DNA from: Candidatus Atribacteria bacterium | GTDB lineage: Bacteria; Atribacterota; Atribacteria; Atribacterales; Atribacteraceae | Direction: 5' to 3' | DNA length: 16,557 nt | Assembly (NCBI GenBank): GCA_026390275.1 | Contig: JAPLGF010000341.1 | Span: 1 to 16,557 of the forward strand | Program-made: the position numbers and the translations under genes | Notes under the pieces: generated by a model | The model's database searches: none | What the model saw: only the letters and a program-made list of their open reading frames with translations | What the model was told of the DNA's origin: nothing | Shown: piece after piece, positions 1 to 9,523 of the stretch | Numbering within the stretch: the stretch's first letter is position 1 | Layout of the letters: every line of letters starts with the position of its first letter

Positions 1-3000
1 GATCTCACGCTCTTGCCCGTCGGCTAGCTCGAATGGAACCTGAATCGCGGCACAGGGGTCCAAAGCGGTCCCCACCTTGCCGGAGAGCCACGACCGGGTC
101 ATCGCGGCGGGACTGCGAAGCGTGCCGTTACGCCCAAGGAATTCAGTCCGGTCGCCGCTTATGGTCCGAATCTCAGCATCTACCTCGAAGAAGGCGACCC
201 GATCGGTGAACTCGGTGTTATAGGGGTTGCGCGCCAAGAGCGCGCCGCTATTCGGGTCAACTTCAGTGAAAACGTGCATGGCGGATTTCGACCGCTGATC
301 TCCCATAACCCATTCTAAGTAGCCCGTGGCGGAGAGCCGGCGGGATCGGCCTGACTCGTTCCTTATTTTTAACACCGTGAACTTAATTGGTGCATCCAGG
401 GCCACGTAAATCCACATCTCGGAGTGGATGCCTCTCTCCGTGTGCTCGAAGACGCTGTAGCCGAATCCGTGCCGGCAGACATACGGCTTCGCACCACGGC
501 TGGGCAACGGCATGGGGGACCAGAAGCGGCCGCTCTCTTCGTCACGGATATACCAGGCTTCTCCACTCGAATCGCTCACCGGATCGTTGTACCAGGGACT
601 GAGGCGAAGCTCGTGGGCATTCTCGCTCCAGGTGTAGGCCAGGCCGTTCTCTGAAATGACAGTTCCGAAGTGCGGGTTCGACAGTACATTCACCCACGGT
701 GCCGGCGTTACTTGTCCCTGCGCGGTCGTAATCACGTACTCGCGCCCATCCGGTGTGAACCCCCCTAGACCGTTGAAGAAGATCAGATCGCGGCGAGGTA
801 ACTCGGCCGCCGGTGAGGATTTGGCGAGGAGGCTTTGGGTCCTCGTGAATGGCGGGACGATCACCTCCGCAGCACCGCGACGATTGATCTGCTCCGCCAG
901 CGTTCCACGACTGTCGGTAATGATGGCACGAGCGACCGTTTGGAACAGAATGCGGTCCTCGTTTGATATCTGCTCTGCGATCCTCACAAAGATGCCGCCC
1001 GGCCGATCGGTCACGTTGGCTTCGAGGCCTGCAGCAATCAACCCCAGGATCTGGTCGTGGAGTAGTTGCCGGTATCCGGCGTGATCTTCGTTCCAGATCA
1101 CCAGGTCTACCGCCAGTCCTTTTAAGCGCCAGTACGCATGGGCTTGGACGAGTTGGCGCACCAGATCGATGTGCTCTGGGTCTTCAATCTGCAACAGCAC
1201 GATCGGCAAATCGCCGGAAATGGAGTAGCCCCATAGACCGGATTGCCCGCGGTTGTTCTTGCTGAGAACACTCGCGTCGGCGCGCAGCGAGGAATTGGCG
1301 TAGATTATGGAGCTGGCAAGGTGTCCATAGAGTTGGGCGTCGGCCTCGGTGGCATTGATTTGTCGCAGGACCACTTGACTATGGGTCCAGGCCAGATCGA
1401 AGGCACGATCGGCGAGACGCCGATCGTGGTATTTCTCAACCAGGATTAAGGCTGCCTCGCGAGTGTCCCCAATGCCGGAGACAATATTGATCGTTGCCGA
1501 TTCTCCCGGATCGAGTGTGATCCGATGCCGGATCGCGACAATCGGATCGAGCACGGAACCCTGGCTGCCCGAGAGTGCCGATGAACCGCGCATCGCTTCT
1601 GGATCGGCGACGGTGTTTCCGCGGCCGATGAACCGCATGCGGTCGGTCTCATAGGAAGCTTCTCCGATGTCCGTTCCGTGCACGGCCATCAGGTGAAACA
1701 TCCAGGGGGGCCGCTCGCTGGGGGAGCGGGGCCGGCGGGTGCATAGAATAGCCCGCTGCTGGGGGAGGATCTCCGTCTGAACAAAGAGGTTGCTGAACGC
1801 CGGATGCAACGCGTCAACGGCAGGTGATGCGAGAACGACTTCCGCGTAACTCGTAACGTCGATCGTTCTGTGCCTCCGTGAGCGGTTGGTGATGCTGATT
1901 CGGCGCAACTCGATGTCATCCTCCGGTGAGACAGAGATCTCGGTATGGGTGTATAATGAGCGGTTGCGGCAACGGAATTCCGCTCGCGCATCAGAGAAAA
2001 TCACTTCATAGTTCTCTGATCGTTTCAGTGTCGGCTGATAGGCGGTTGACCAGAATTCTCCGCTTGTCACGTCGCGGATGTAACAGAACGTGCCCCAATT
2101 GTCCCGGGTGGTGTCTTCGCGCCAGCGCGTGACTGCGATGTCCTTCCAGCGGCTATAACCACCGCCCGCATTCGTGATCATCACGTGGTATCTGCCGTTC
2201 GATAACAACTGCACTTCCGGAATCGGGGTGTCGGGGCTGTCGAAAGCGCGCACCGGCATCTCCAGGCCATTAGGAGTCGTAAGTAAATCGGAGAGCGTGG
2301 CGGCGGCGGCGGTGTGCCAGTAGAGCGCCGAGGCCTTTGGAACTCGCTCTTGGAGCAACAGTGTGGTCGCCTGGAACATCGGGTCCGACTCAAATCGCTT
2401 CTGCATCGGACGATCCAGGAGCAGATAGGCCAGAGAGAGGAGGCTCATGCCCACGTGATGTGCCATGAAGGATCGGACTGCGACGCTCGATTGCCCCCGT
2501 AGTTGACGGGAAGGGGTGTAGTCGATTGCTTCAAAAAGGCCGAATTTTCCTAAAAACCCTTCGGCGGCGAGCCGCTCGAGATTCAGACACGCCTCCTCAG
2601 GTGCCACCATCAGTGCCAGGGCAGACGCATACGGCGCAATGACCAAATCGTCAGCGAGTCCGCGTTGGAGTCCTAAGCCGGGGACGCCAAACGCGCGGTA
2701 CTGGTAGTTGATATGAGCGTCGACCATGTTGTAGCACGATTCCGAAATGCCCCACGGTACTCCCCGTTTCTTTCCATACTCGATCTGCCTCTCCACTGCT
2801 CCCTTGTATGTCCGGTCAAGTAGGGTATTTTCGTAGGTCGGCATCACCAGGAGCGGCATCAGGTACTCGAACATCGAACCGCTCCATGAAACGAGGATCG
2901 GCTCCCCACCGGCGTTTGTGAGCAGACGCCCCAGGGCAAACCAGCTTTCTTGTGGCAATTGTCCCTGCGCAATCGCTACGAAACTACACAATCTCGCTTC

Positions 3001-6000
3001 CGAAGCCAGCAGATCATAGAAACCGGAGTCCTGCCGGCGTTCACTCACGTTATACCCGATCGCCAGTAAATGACGCGTCTTGTCGAACAGGAAATCATAC
3101 TCCATACGGGCGAGTTCGCTGGATTGTAGTACCAGGCGGTCGATAGTCGCAATTCTTGCTCTTGCCCGCTGGCTTGCCTCCGTGATATGTCGTTGAAGCT
3201 CATTAAGCCACTCGCGTTCCTCGGGGGTGGCGTCCGGGTTGAGCAGATCCCCGATTGCCGGCTGAAACTTCACCTCAAGTCCGGCCAGTTCACAAAGCGT
3301 TGGGATCTCATCGATACCGGGAAAATCGCTGAGCCTGTCTGGAGCGGTTGGTAGCAAGATCCATGGGGCAAGATACGTCAGTTCATCAAGGGAGCCCCGA
3401 CATTGCCGGGCGAGGGCGTGTACCCACCATGTCACCTGGCTCTCGGAGTCAGCTTTAAGGCCACGAATTATGTCCTCGGCGGACGCAGTAAGCTGGTTAA
3501 TGCTCCGCCGCGCTGACGCCAGCGTCATTGTTCTGAAATCCGATACGGAGACCAGATTCTTCTGAAACTCCATGAGTTGACGCAGAACAGCTCCTCCCGC
3601 AATGTCCATTAAAATACTGAGGGTGTCACTGAGTCCTTCGAGCCATCGCGCCCCCAGGATCTTATAATTGGGAAGTGCGAGCAGACCCGACCGTAACGTC
3701 AGCAGGTGGCCCGCGAGATTCCCGCTGTCCACCGTTGAAATGTAGAGAGGGGGCAGTGGTTTCAGAGACTGGGTGTCATACCAGTTGTAGAAGTGACCCC
3801 GGTAGCGTTCCAGGGTTTCCATCGTGTGGAATGCATTCGTCGTGCGCTCGATGAGTTGTCCGATCGAAAGGTAGCCGAAGTCGTACGCGGACAAATTCGC
3901 GAGGAGCGCAAGTCCCATGTTGGTTGGCGACGTGCGATGCGCAACCGTAGCAATGTGATACTCTTGATAGCTATCAGGCGGCAGCCAATGATCTTCCGGA
4001 CTGATGAAGGTCTCGAAGAACGCCCAGGTCTTTCGAGAAAGCTTCTGAAGAAAGATGGTTTGTTCGGCCGTCAATCGATGCGAGCGGCGGGCGAGCGGCC
4101 GGCTGATCCACCAGGCGATAACGGGAGAGGCAAACCAGAGGGCCAGTATAGGCCCCGCCATTGACAGCACGGCCGGGTTCGAAAGTGTCAGGTGGATCAG
4201 CGCGGCAGTGGCGATAACCGGGGCGATCCACATCGACCGGCAAAAAGCGACCAGGTCCGTGCGGCAATCCAGATTGCTCGATGGACTCCATTCGAGAAGT
4301 CGTTGGTGTATGACCAGCATCCGCCAGGCGGTGCGCATAATCGCATCCAGACTGAAGAACGACTCGTAAGGCAGGCACACGAGCGTAAATGTCGCCTGGG
4401 CGAAGTGCCTGACGGCCGAGCTTAGGGTAGCGACGAGGTGTTGCTGCAGCAGCATGTCAACCGGTTTCTGGAACATTTCCAGGACCGATGTAACCAAGGG
4501 CGGAATCAGGAGGATTCCGACCACTGCTAAAGTCCATAACCAGGGTGACAACGAGACCGTCCAGCCCAGAAGTAACAACAATATCAATGCTGAAGGCACG
4601 AGACTGCGACGAAGATTGTCGAAGATCTTCCATCGGGACAGTCCCGAGAGCGGATTCCGCTGACGGCACTTGTCGGGGCCGGGAACACGTGGCAGCAACC
4701 ACGACGCAATCTGCCAATCGCCGCGAATCCAGCGATGTCGCCGGCTCACGTCCGCGCTGTAGCGAGACGGATATTCCTCGTACAATTGCACATCGCTCAT
4801 AAGCCCCGCCCGCGCGTAGCACCCTTCCAATAGGTCGTGGCTGAGGATTCGGTTCTCGGGAAAACGCCCATTGACCGCCCGCTCGAATGCATCGACATCA
4901 TAGATCCCTTTGCCAATGAACGAACCTTCACCGAACAGATCCTGGTAAATATCGGAGACGACACGGGTATACGGATCGATGCCCGGCTCACTTGCGCAGA
5001 ATCGCGCATACCGCGATCGGTTTGTGCCTGGCAGGCTCGCGGCCACGCGTGGCTGAAGGATTCCGTACCCATCAGAGACAAGCTGTTTGTCTTCGTCATA
5101 CCGCGCATGATTCAGCGGGTGTGCCATGGCTCCCACAAACTGCCGCGCCGAGTCGCGCGGGAGTTGGGTATCCGTGTCAAGGGTAATTACATACTTCACG
5201 TCCGGTAAAAATTCAGTCTTACCGATGACAAGCGAGAAGCAATCTTTTGCCCCGCCCCGCAGAAGCGAGTTTAATTCCGCAAGCTTCCCTCGCTTACGCT
5301 CGTAACCCATCCAAATCTGTTCTCGGGGATTCCAACGGCGCGGGCGATGGAAAAGGAAGAAAGTGCCGCCTTTTGCATCCTGGTACTTTTCATTCAACGC
5401 TTCGATTCTCTGCTGAGCCAACCGCAACAGCGGCTCGTCATCTGGCATCGTTTCCTCGTGTGCGTCATGAAAATCCGTCAGTAGACCGAAGTGCAGGTTC
5501 TGGTCCAGATTTGCCAGATATCGGACTTCAAGCGACTCCATCAGATGCTCAATGTGTTGAGTGCTCGTGAGCATCGTTGGAATCACCACCAGAGTGCGTG
5601 ATTCCAGGGGCATTCCTTTGGAGAAGTCCATTCGTGGCAGCGGATACGGCGTCACCAGTAAGGTAGTCAGCCAATTCACCAATGCCACCGCCAACTGACT
5701 TGTGCTCAGCAGCGAGAGGATTCCGATCAGCGCTAATAACCAGTCAGGTATCCCGCCAGTATGTGCCTTTGCCAGTAAACTCCCGGTGAAAATCGCCGTA
5801 ATCAGTGTGATTGTGCCGAGATAGAGGAACAAAGGAAACTGGCTGATCATTCGCCAAAGAGCCTCGGGGAGAGATAGGCGTACCGCCGTCATTTGTTCGA
5901 GCTTCGGCAATCCCTTGTCGATCAGGTAGAACCCGACATGTGCTACTCGATCGTCTCCGCTATTCCTGGACGTGTCCTCTCGGGTCAAATAGATCGCTTT

Positions 6001-7101
6001 GCGCGCCACCTCTCCTTCGGAGTACCGGCTGTTTTTGGCTATCTTCTCCACGACATGACGATAGCGATCACGGGTGGCAAAATCCATCTTGCCATAAACT
6101 CCGCCAGGATCCTCAAGTAACACCTGGTCAACAACGCTCATTCTCTCGACGAACTCGCGCCAGTCCATCGCTCCCAGAAATCGGAGACTGCCGATGCTGT
6201 TGCTCGTGGAGACCTGGTTGGCGGCCTGTTGTTGGTTTTCCGCCTGCACCAACTGCTTGATAGTCAGTCCAGACTCGGAAAGTCGCTGCTCAATCCAGGT
6301 GAGCGGCAATGCCAGAGCGGGGCTCTGTCCCTGCAATCGGTGCGCAAATTCCGCTACAAACGAACTTCCCATCGGCGGGTGGGAGCGCGCCATGTCTGCA
6401 ATCACGAGAATCAGGCTCTTCGGGTCTTTCTCGGCGATCTCTGTCATCTGGTCTGCCCAATAGTCGGCGCGGTTTCGGTCGATCATACCGGCGGCGATCC
6501 GCGCTCCCACCCGCCGGAGATTCTCGATCAGCGCCAGGCGCAGCATGATTGGGATTGCCCACAATTCGCCTAATTTCAGATCGGTGACCGTCTGGTAGGC
6601 GGTAACGAAACTGATGAGACTTTCCAGGTCCACCCGTCCATCGCCGTGCGAGATCATCTCCAGAGCGATGTCATACACCCGAGGAAGCCCAGCCGATGGG
6701 CTGTTGAGCAGGCGAGGCAGTTCCCGGCTGTAACCCTTTGGCAAGTGTCTCTTGGCCGTGCGAATTTGTTCTTCGATCAGATAGAAGTTATCGAGGAGCC
6801 ATTCACCGGCCGGCGCAATCCGGCGGTTCGCCTTGACCGCTGCCATCAACAGGTTGCAGGTTTCAACCAGGATACTTTCATTCTCAGTCAGTCGCGTCAG
6901 AAGCTGGTCCGGAGCCCGTCCCGTACTCAACTTGTGTGAGCAGGCGAGGGTCTTGCCATGCTGTTTCATCTGGTCACTGCTGAGCAACTCTGATCGCAGC
7001 GGTGACTCGTCGCCGGCGTACTTTTTTGCCAAGCTGTTTTCCCAGAAGCGCGCCCTCAGACGGAGCAAGGACGCACGGATAGTCTTGTCGCTAACCTTCA
7101 C
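1..7101 (-). CDS. ndvB: Cyclic beta-1,2-glucan synthase, C-terminus outside window
   Basis: Inner-membrane enzyme that polymerises glucose from UDP-glucose into beta-1,2-glucan, trims it and closes it into a ring. The minus-strand frame stays open for 2,367 codons to the window edge; family members run to about 2,800. Seen in order: an N-terminal region with WLLDNFYLIEEQI (about 101-113); hydrophobic segments at about 422-443 and 453-480; a GT84 glycosyltransferase domain with LDTDTQL (641-647, metal/UDP-binding DxD), RILSHDLLEG (751-760) and RHRWIRGDWQ (788-797); more hydrophobic segments at about 836-867 and 948-1000; PEDHWLPPDSYQE (about 1035); the middle glycoamylase-like (GH189, cyclising) domain with MEYDFLFDKTRHLL (about 1333) and GSMFEYLMPLL (about 1408); then GH94 sequence with PEVQLLSNGRYH (about 1628), GLWGYSISGDLP (about 1955) and FFNGLGGFTPDGREY (about 2108). 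The GH94 barrel end lies off-window. The gene appears intact and is probably monocistronic at its 5' side. Confidence 0.96.
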   Translation of the reverse strand, partial: MKVSDKTIRASLLRLRARFWENSLAKKYAGDESPLRSELLSSDQMKQHGKTLACSHKLSTGRAPDQLLTRLTENESILVETCNLLMAAVKANRRIAPAGEWLLDNFYLIEEQIRTAKRHLPKGYSRELPRLLNSPSAGLPRVYDIALEMISHGDGRVDLESLISFVTAYQTVTDLKLGELWAIPIMLRLALIENLRRVGARIAAGMIDRNRADYWADQMTEIAEKDPKSLILVIADMARSHPPMGSSFVAEFAHRLQGQSPALALPLTWIEQRLSESGLTIKQLVQAENQQQAANQVSTSNSIGSLRFLGAMDWREFVERMSVVDQVLLEDPGGVYGKMDFATRDRYRHVVEKIAKNSRYSEGEVARKAIYLTREDTSRNSGDDRVAHVGFYLIDKGLPKLEQMTAVRLSLPEALWRMISQFPLFLYLGTITLITAIFTGSLLAKAHTGGIPDWLLALIGILSLLSTSQLAVALVNWLTTLLVTPYPLPRMDFSKGMPLESRTLVVIPTMLTSTQHIEHLMESLEVRYLANLDQNLHFGLLTDFHDAHEETMPDDEPLLRLAQQRIEALNEKYQDAKGGTFFLFHRPRRWNPREQIWMGYERKRGKLAELNSLLRGGAKDCFSLVIGKTEFLPDVKYVITLDTDTQLPRDSARQFVGAMAHPLNHARYDEDKQLVSDGYGILQPRVAASLPGTNRSRYARFCASEPGIDPYTRVVSDIYQDLFGEGSFIGKGIYDVDAFERAVNGRFPENRILSHDLLEGCYARAGLMSDVQLYEEYPSRYSADVSRRHRWIRGDWQIASWLLPRVPGPDKCRQRNPLSGLSRWKIFDNLRRSLVPSALILLLLLGWTVSLSPWLWTLAVVGILLIPPLVTSVLEMFQKPVDMLLQQHLVATLSSAVRHFAQATFTLVCLPYESFFSLDAIMRTAWRMLVIHQRLLEWSPSSNLDCRTDLVAFCRSMWIAPVIATAALIHLTLSNPAVLSMAGPILALWFASPVIAWWISRPLARRSHRLTAEQTIFLQKLSRKTWAFFETFISPEDHWLPPDSYQEYHIATVAHRTSPTNMGLALLANLSAYDFGYLSIGQLIERTTNAFHTMETLERYRGHFYNWYDTQSLKPLPPLYISTVDSGNLAGHLLTLRSGLLALPNYKILGARWLEGLSDTLSILMDIAGGAVLRQLMEFQKNLVSVSDFRTMTLASARRSINQLTASAEDIIRGLKADSESQVTWWVHALARQCRGSLDELTYLAPWILLPTAPDRLSDFPGIDEIPTLCELAGLEVKFQPAIGDLLNPDATPEEREWLNELQRHITEASQRARARIATIDRLVLQSSELARMEYDFLFDKTRHLLAIGYNVSERRQDSGFYDLLASEARLCSFVAIAQGQLPQESWFALGRLLTNAGGEPILVSWSGSMFEYLMPLLVMPTYENTLLDRTYKGAVERQIEYGKKRGVPWGISESCYNMVDAHINYQYRAFGVPGLGLQRGLADDLVIAPYASALALMVAPEEACLNLERLAAEGFLGKFGLFEAIDYTPSRQLRGQSSVAVRSFMAHHVGMSLLSLAYLLLDRPMQKRFESDPMFQATTLLLQERVPKASALYWHTAAAATLSDLLTTPNGLEMPVRAFDSPDTPIPEVQLLSNGRYHVMITNAGGGYSRWKDIAVTRWREDTTRDNWGTFCYIRDVTSGEFWSTAYQPTLKRSENYEVIFSDARAEFRCRNRSLYTHTEISVSPEDDIELRRISITNRSRRHRTIDVTSYAEVVLASPAVDALHPAFSNLFVQTEILPQQRAILCTRRPRSPSERPPWMFHLMAVHGTDIGEASYETDRMRFIGRGNTVADPEAMRGSSALSGSQGSVLDPIVAIRHRITLDPGESATINIVSGIGDTREAALILVEKYHDRRLADRAFDLAWTHSQVVLRQINATEADAQLYGHLASSIIYANSSLRADASVLSKNNRGQSGLWGYSISGDLPIVLLQIEDPEHIDLVRQLVQAHAYWRLKGLAVDLVIWNEDHAGYRQLLHDQILGLIAAGLEANVTDRPGGIFVRIAEQISNEDRILFQTVARAIITDSRGTLAEQINRRGAAEVIVPPFTRTQSLLAKSSPAAELPRRDLIFFNGLGGFTPDGREYVITTAQGQVTPAPWVNVLSNPHFGTVISENGLAYTWSENAHELRLSPWYNDPVSDSSGEAWYIRDEESGRFWSPMPLPSRGAKPYVCRHGFGYSVFEHTERGIHSEMWIYVALDAPIKFTVLKIRNESGRSRRLSATGYLEWVMGDQRSKSAMHVFTEVDPNSGALLARNPYNTEFTDRVAFFEVDAEIRTISGDRTEFLGRNGTLRSPAAMTRSWLSGKVGTALDPCAAIQVPFELADGQEREI

Positions 7102-7116
7102 TTTTAAAGTCTCCTT
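7099..7116 (-). promoter_or_regulatory. Ribosome binding site and GTG start of the glucan synthase
   Basis: Reading the minus strand, AAGGAG (7116-7111) lies nine bases before GTG (7101-7099). An in-frame TAA at 7149-7147 limits upstream starts. The only other start-like codon before it is TTG at 7137, which has no comparable Shine-Dalgarno. GTG at 7101 is therefore preferred. Confidence 0.8.
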
Positions 7117-7558
7117 TTTGAGGAGAAGTTTCGACAAACCTTGTTCTTATTCATGCAAGAAATATCCTTTCATTTGCCATGTGAACACAGCAATTACGAA
7201 CTCTTACCGATTTCTTATCTTCAATTATCTCTGGCAAATAGCTAACCCTACATGACAGGGAATGGGGTTCGTTCGTGATGTGGAGATTCCCCTTGACGGC
7301 AAGATGAGGGTCTATTGTCCTCCGTCTCGTCTATAAACCGGGCCACTGTCACCATGACCGGCACCAGGCCAGTGGACATAAATGGACGATATAAAAAAAC
7401 GGGGAGGTACCTCAAAGTCAAGTGAATCCAGTCACCTGGATAACGGATCCCAACACCGCCTCACCCCCGTTAAGAGTATGATATCATATCATACTCGGTG
7501 TCTATGCGGAGGGTTGTCCCGTCTCCCTCTTAAAATAGGATGATAGACCCCTCTCATC
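7102..7558. other. Gene-free spacer upstream of the glucan synthase
   Basis: No convincing gene on either strand. It must hold the glucan synthase promoter (minus strand), but I see no strong -35/-10 pair and do not call one. It holds a 10-bp palindrome GAGGTACCTC at about 7404-7413, a CCACTG/CAGTGG stem at 7343-7348 and 7370-7375 with a 21-base loop, and the long inverted repeat listed separately. Remnants of decayed mobile DNA are possible. Confidence 0.5.
7474..7496. repeat. Perfect 11+1+11 inverted repeat, operator-like
   Basis: Left arm GAGTATGATAT (7474-7484), a single central C (7485), and right arm ATATCATACTC (7486-7496), which is the exact reverse complement of the left arm. The arms are AT-rich and no T-run follows, so it looks more like a dimeric repressor site than a terminator. 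It lies about 370 bp upstream of the glucan synthase start and just before the broken ORF at 7547. Which gene it serves, if any, is unknown. Confidence 0.6.
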
Positions 7559-7720
7559 AACGATGAAGGCCAGGTGAAAGCTCTGGAATTCCAGTTAAAA
7601 CTTCAAAAAACCGGTCCTGATGCCCAGGTGGTCTGGGATTATTTCCTGAGGGCCAAGGCCATTTACTGTTTCTCCGGGGGTGATGTGGGTTCTCTGGTAT
7701 CGGATGAATCCCGTTCTTAA
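7547..7720 (+). pseudogene. Short unrecognised coding remnant
   Basis: An open frame of about 57 codons follows a TAG at 7544 and ends at TAA 7718-7720, directly in the repeat block before the PglX tail. The encoded text (…EFQLKLQKTGPDAQVVWDYFLRAKAIYCFSGGD…, broken here) has a normal protein composition with a WDYFLRAKAIY stretch. It has no ATG and no Shine-Dalgarno. I do not recognise the family. Most likely it is the 3' or internal scrap of a gene lost when the island was rearranged; it may also be chance. Confidence 0.3.
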
Positions 7721-7760
7721 TAACTTGATAACTTGTGATAACTTGGTGCCAGGCACCGAT
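7720..7760 (+). repeat. Palindromic repeat copy 1 with three ATAACTTG units
   Basis: Three ATAACTTG octamers start at 7720, 7728 and 7738, followed by the 13-bp palindrome GGTGCCAGGCACC (7745-7757) and GATA. The PglX-tail frame begins directly after it. Copies 2 and 3 of the ATAACT–palindrome unit are at 11842 and 13451 in the same orientation. It resembles short extragenic palindromes mobilised by REP-associated or IS200-type transposases (inference); no such transposase is in the window. Confidence 0.7.
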
Positions 7761-8344
7761 ATTGTTCTGCATACTGCATTGAACAAGAAGCCTGTGAAAT
7801 TCTTGGTGTTCATGAACTCCGAGATTATTTCCGCAAGCCCGGTAACGGTGGGTTCTGGATGGACCATGTCAAGCGTTACTCCAAGAGCCGCAGGAAGGCC
7901 CCCATCTACTGGTATCTGCGCTCGGCCAAGGGTAACTATGGAATCTGGCTCTACTACCACCGTCTGGACAAAGACATCCTCTTCAAGGTGCTGCTGAACT
8001 ACGTGGAGCCCAAGATTCGTCTGGAAGAAGACCGTCTGAAGACGCTGCGCAGCCGGAAGGAAGCAGCAGGAAGTTCCAGCCGCGAGGCCAAGCAGATCGA
8101 AAAAGACATGGACCGCCAAGAGGAGTTCGTCTCCGAGCTGCGCGACTTCGCCGACAAGCTGCGCCGCGCGGCAAACCTCCATCTTGAGCCCGATCTTAAC
8201 GACGGCGTGGTGCTTAACATCGCCCCGCTGTGGGAGCTCGCGCCCTGGAAGGAAGCCAAGGAGTATTGGGAAGAGCTCGTCGAGGGTAAGTACGAATGGT
8301 CCAGCATCGGCAAACAAATGTGTGAGAAGGGGATAGTGAAATGA
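7760..8344 (+). pseudogene. pglX: BREX adenine methyltransferase PglX, C-terminal remnant
   Basis: PglX methylates host DNA at an adenine motif in BREX phage defence. Only the extreme C-terminus remains. The frame opens after TAA 7739-7741, has no start codon, and begins to look like PglX at about 7778 (IEQEACEILGVHELRDYFRK), then HVKRYSKSRRKAPIYW and YGIWLYYHRLDKD, followed by a charged helical stretch and LNDGVVLNIAPLWELAPW before TGA 8342-8344. Full-length PglX is roughly 1,100-1,200 residues, so more than 80% is lost, including the SAM-binding and NPPY motifs. The break lies at the palindromic repeat copy 1. The in-frame ATG at 7859 is internal and has no Shine-Dalgarno. Assignment is from memory of the family's C-terminal motifs. 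Confidence 0.75.
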
Positions 8345-8431
8345 CGAGGTGGCAGCAAACCAAAACAATATTTGCAAAATTTCCTATAATTGATTATTTT
8401 CTTGTTCAAGAAAAGGACTGGAAATAGGAAA

Positions 8432-9523
8432 ATGCCAACTGAAAAAGAAATGATTGAACAACTGCAAAAAGGCAAACTTTCACTGCCTCCGCTGTCGTTA
8501 CGCTTGCTGCAAGTTCAGCCGGATACAGGTGATAACCGTTGCTTTGATGCATTTGTAGAGGTATCCTGACAGGACAGCACGGCAAGTTTCGCCGTCGAAA
8601 TTAAATCAATTTGGACACCAAAGGTGTTTCAGAACGCACTCAACCTTCTGAAGTCATCCTCACTCCAGCAGGGCTACCAGCCCATGCTCATTATGCCGTT
8701 CCTCAGTGAACAACAATTACGGGAGCTGGAACGGCAAAAAATCAGCGGAATAGACCTGTGTGGCAACGGCGTGGTGATTGTACCGGGCAGGTTTGCCGTG
8801 TTCCGAAGCGGAGAGAGAAACCGTTTTCCCTCCTCAGCCTCGATCAAGAACATCTATCGGAAAAACAGTTCAATGGTTGGGCGGGTATTCCTCGCCCGTT
8901 CCGGCTATGACACCGTTCAAGAGATTTGCGCGGAGATCAACCGGAGAAACATGCTGGTGAAATGCGGGGACAAGAGGCCCATGAGCCTGTCGACAGTGTC
9001 GAAATCATTGAAGACGCTGGAGGAAGATTTGATCGTCGAGCGCAAGGGCGCTATTCGCTTGCTTCAAGCCGACAAGCTTCTGGAAAAGTTGAGTGAGAAC
9101 TATTCCCCTCCGAAAATCAGGGAGCGGGTCCGGCTCAAGGTGCCGGACGTGAGTGGAACGATCCTGGAATTGCTGCTGACACAATCGCGGGAGTTGAGTC
9201 TGCCTTTTGTTGCTGCCGGGACTGCATCTGTCACGCAATATGCGGTGATGCAGCGAGGGGATCTGCTATCTGTCTACTGCCCCCGTTTGGAGATGCTGCT
9301 GGAGCGGTTACCTGGAAGCCAGTCGGATCGCTTCCCGAACCTCGAACTTGTCGAGACGGAGGATGAAACGGTCTTTTTCGATGCCCGTCAGGAATGGAAC
9401 TTCTGGTGGGCTTCCCCGGTGCAGGTGTATTTGGAGTTGATGGCCGGCGACAAACGGGACAGGGAAACCGCCGAACAGGTGAAGTCACTCATCCTGAAGA
9501 ATCTTCAGCCGGTGCAGCTATGA
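8432..9523 (+). pseudogene. AbiEi-like type IV antitoxin, interrupted by in-frame TGA
   Basis: ATG 8432 follows a purine-rich GGAAATAGGAAA. The frame reads 45 residues (ending …RCFDAFVEVS), meets TGA at 8567-8569, and continues in the same frame with QDSTASFAVEIKSIWTPKVF and on to TGA 9521-9523, 364 codons including the internal stop. The two halves join without any gap in similarity, so the TGA most likely replaced a sense codon, probably TGG. Other motifs: SEQQLRELERQKISGIDLCG, NGVVIVPGRFAVFRSG and the wing-helix-like LSTVSKSLKTLEEDLIV, typical of AbiEi-family antitoxin/regulators. Members act as transcriptional repressors of a nucleotidyltransferase toxin, which fits the ATGA overlap with the next gene. 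An internal GTG/TTG restart near 8600 is possible but would lack the N-terminal domain. Confidence 0.75.

Noticed and set aside
3974..5208. Several 100-130 codon open frames on both strands
   Set aside because: All are other-frame shadows of the glucan synthase, whose minus-strand frame carries the conserved motifs throughout this stretch.
7343..7375. CCACTG/CAGTGG stem as a terminator
   Set aside because: The stem is only six pairs with a 21-base loop and no T-run follows on either strand.
7595..8377. 260-codon minus-strand open frame
   Set aside because: It lies antisense to the PglX tail, whose plus-strand sequence carries clear family motifs. The minus product has no recognisable features and no Shine-Dalgarno.
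8567..8569. TGA as a recoded sense codon
   Set aside because: Other genes here end in TGA, tryptophan in intact genes is written TGG, and there is no selenocysteine-type context.
9394..9519. Upstream extension of the AbiEii-like frame to ATG 9394
   Set aside because: This stretch is fully inside the AbiEi-like coding sequence. ATG 9520 with the ATGA overlap gives the normal family N-terminus.
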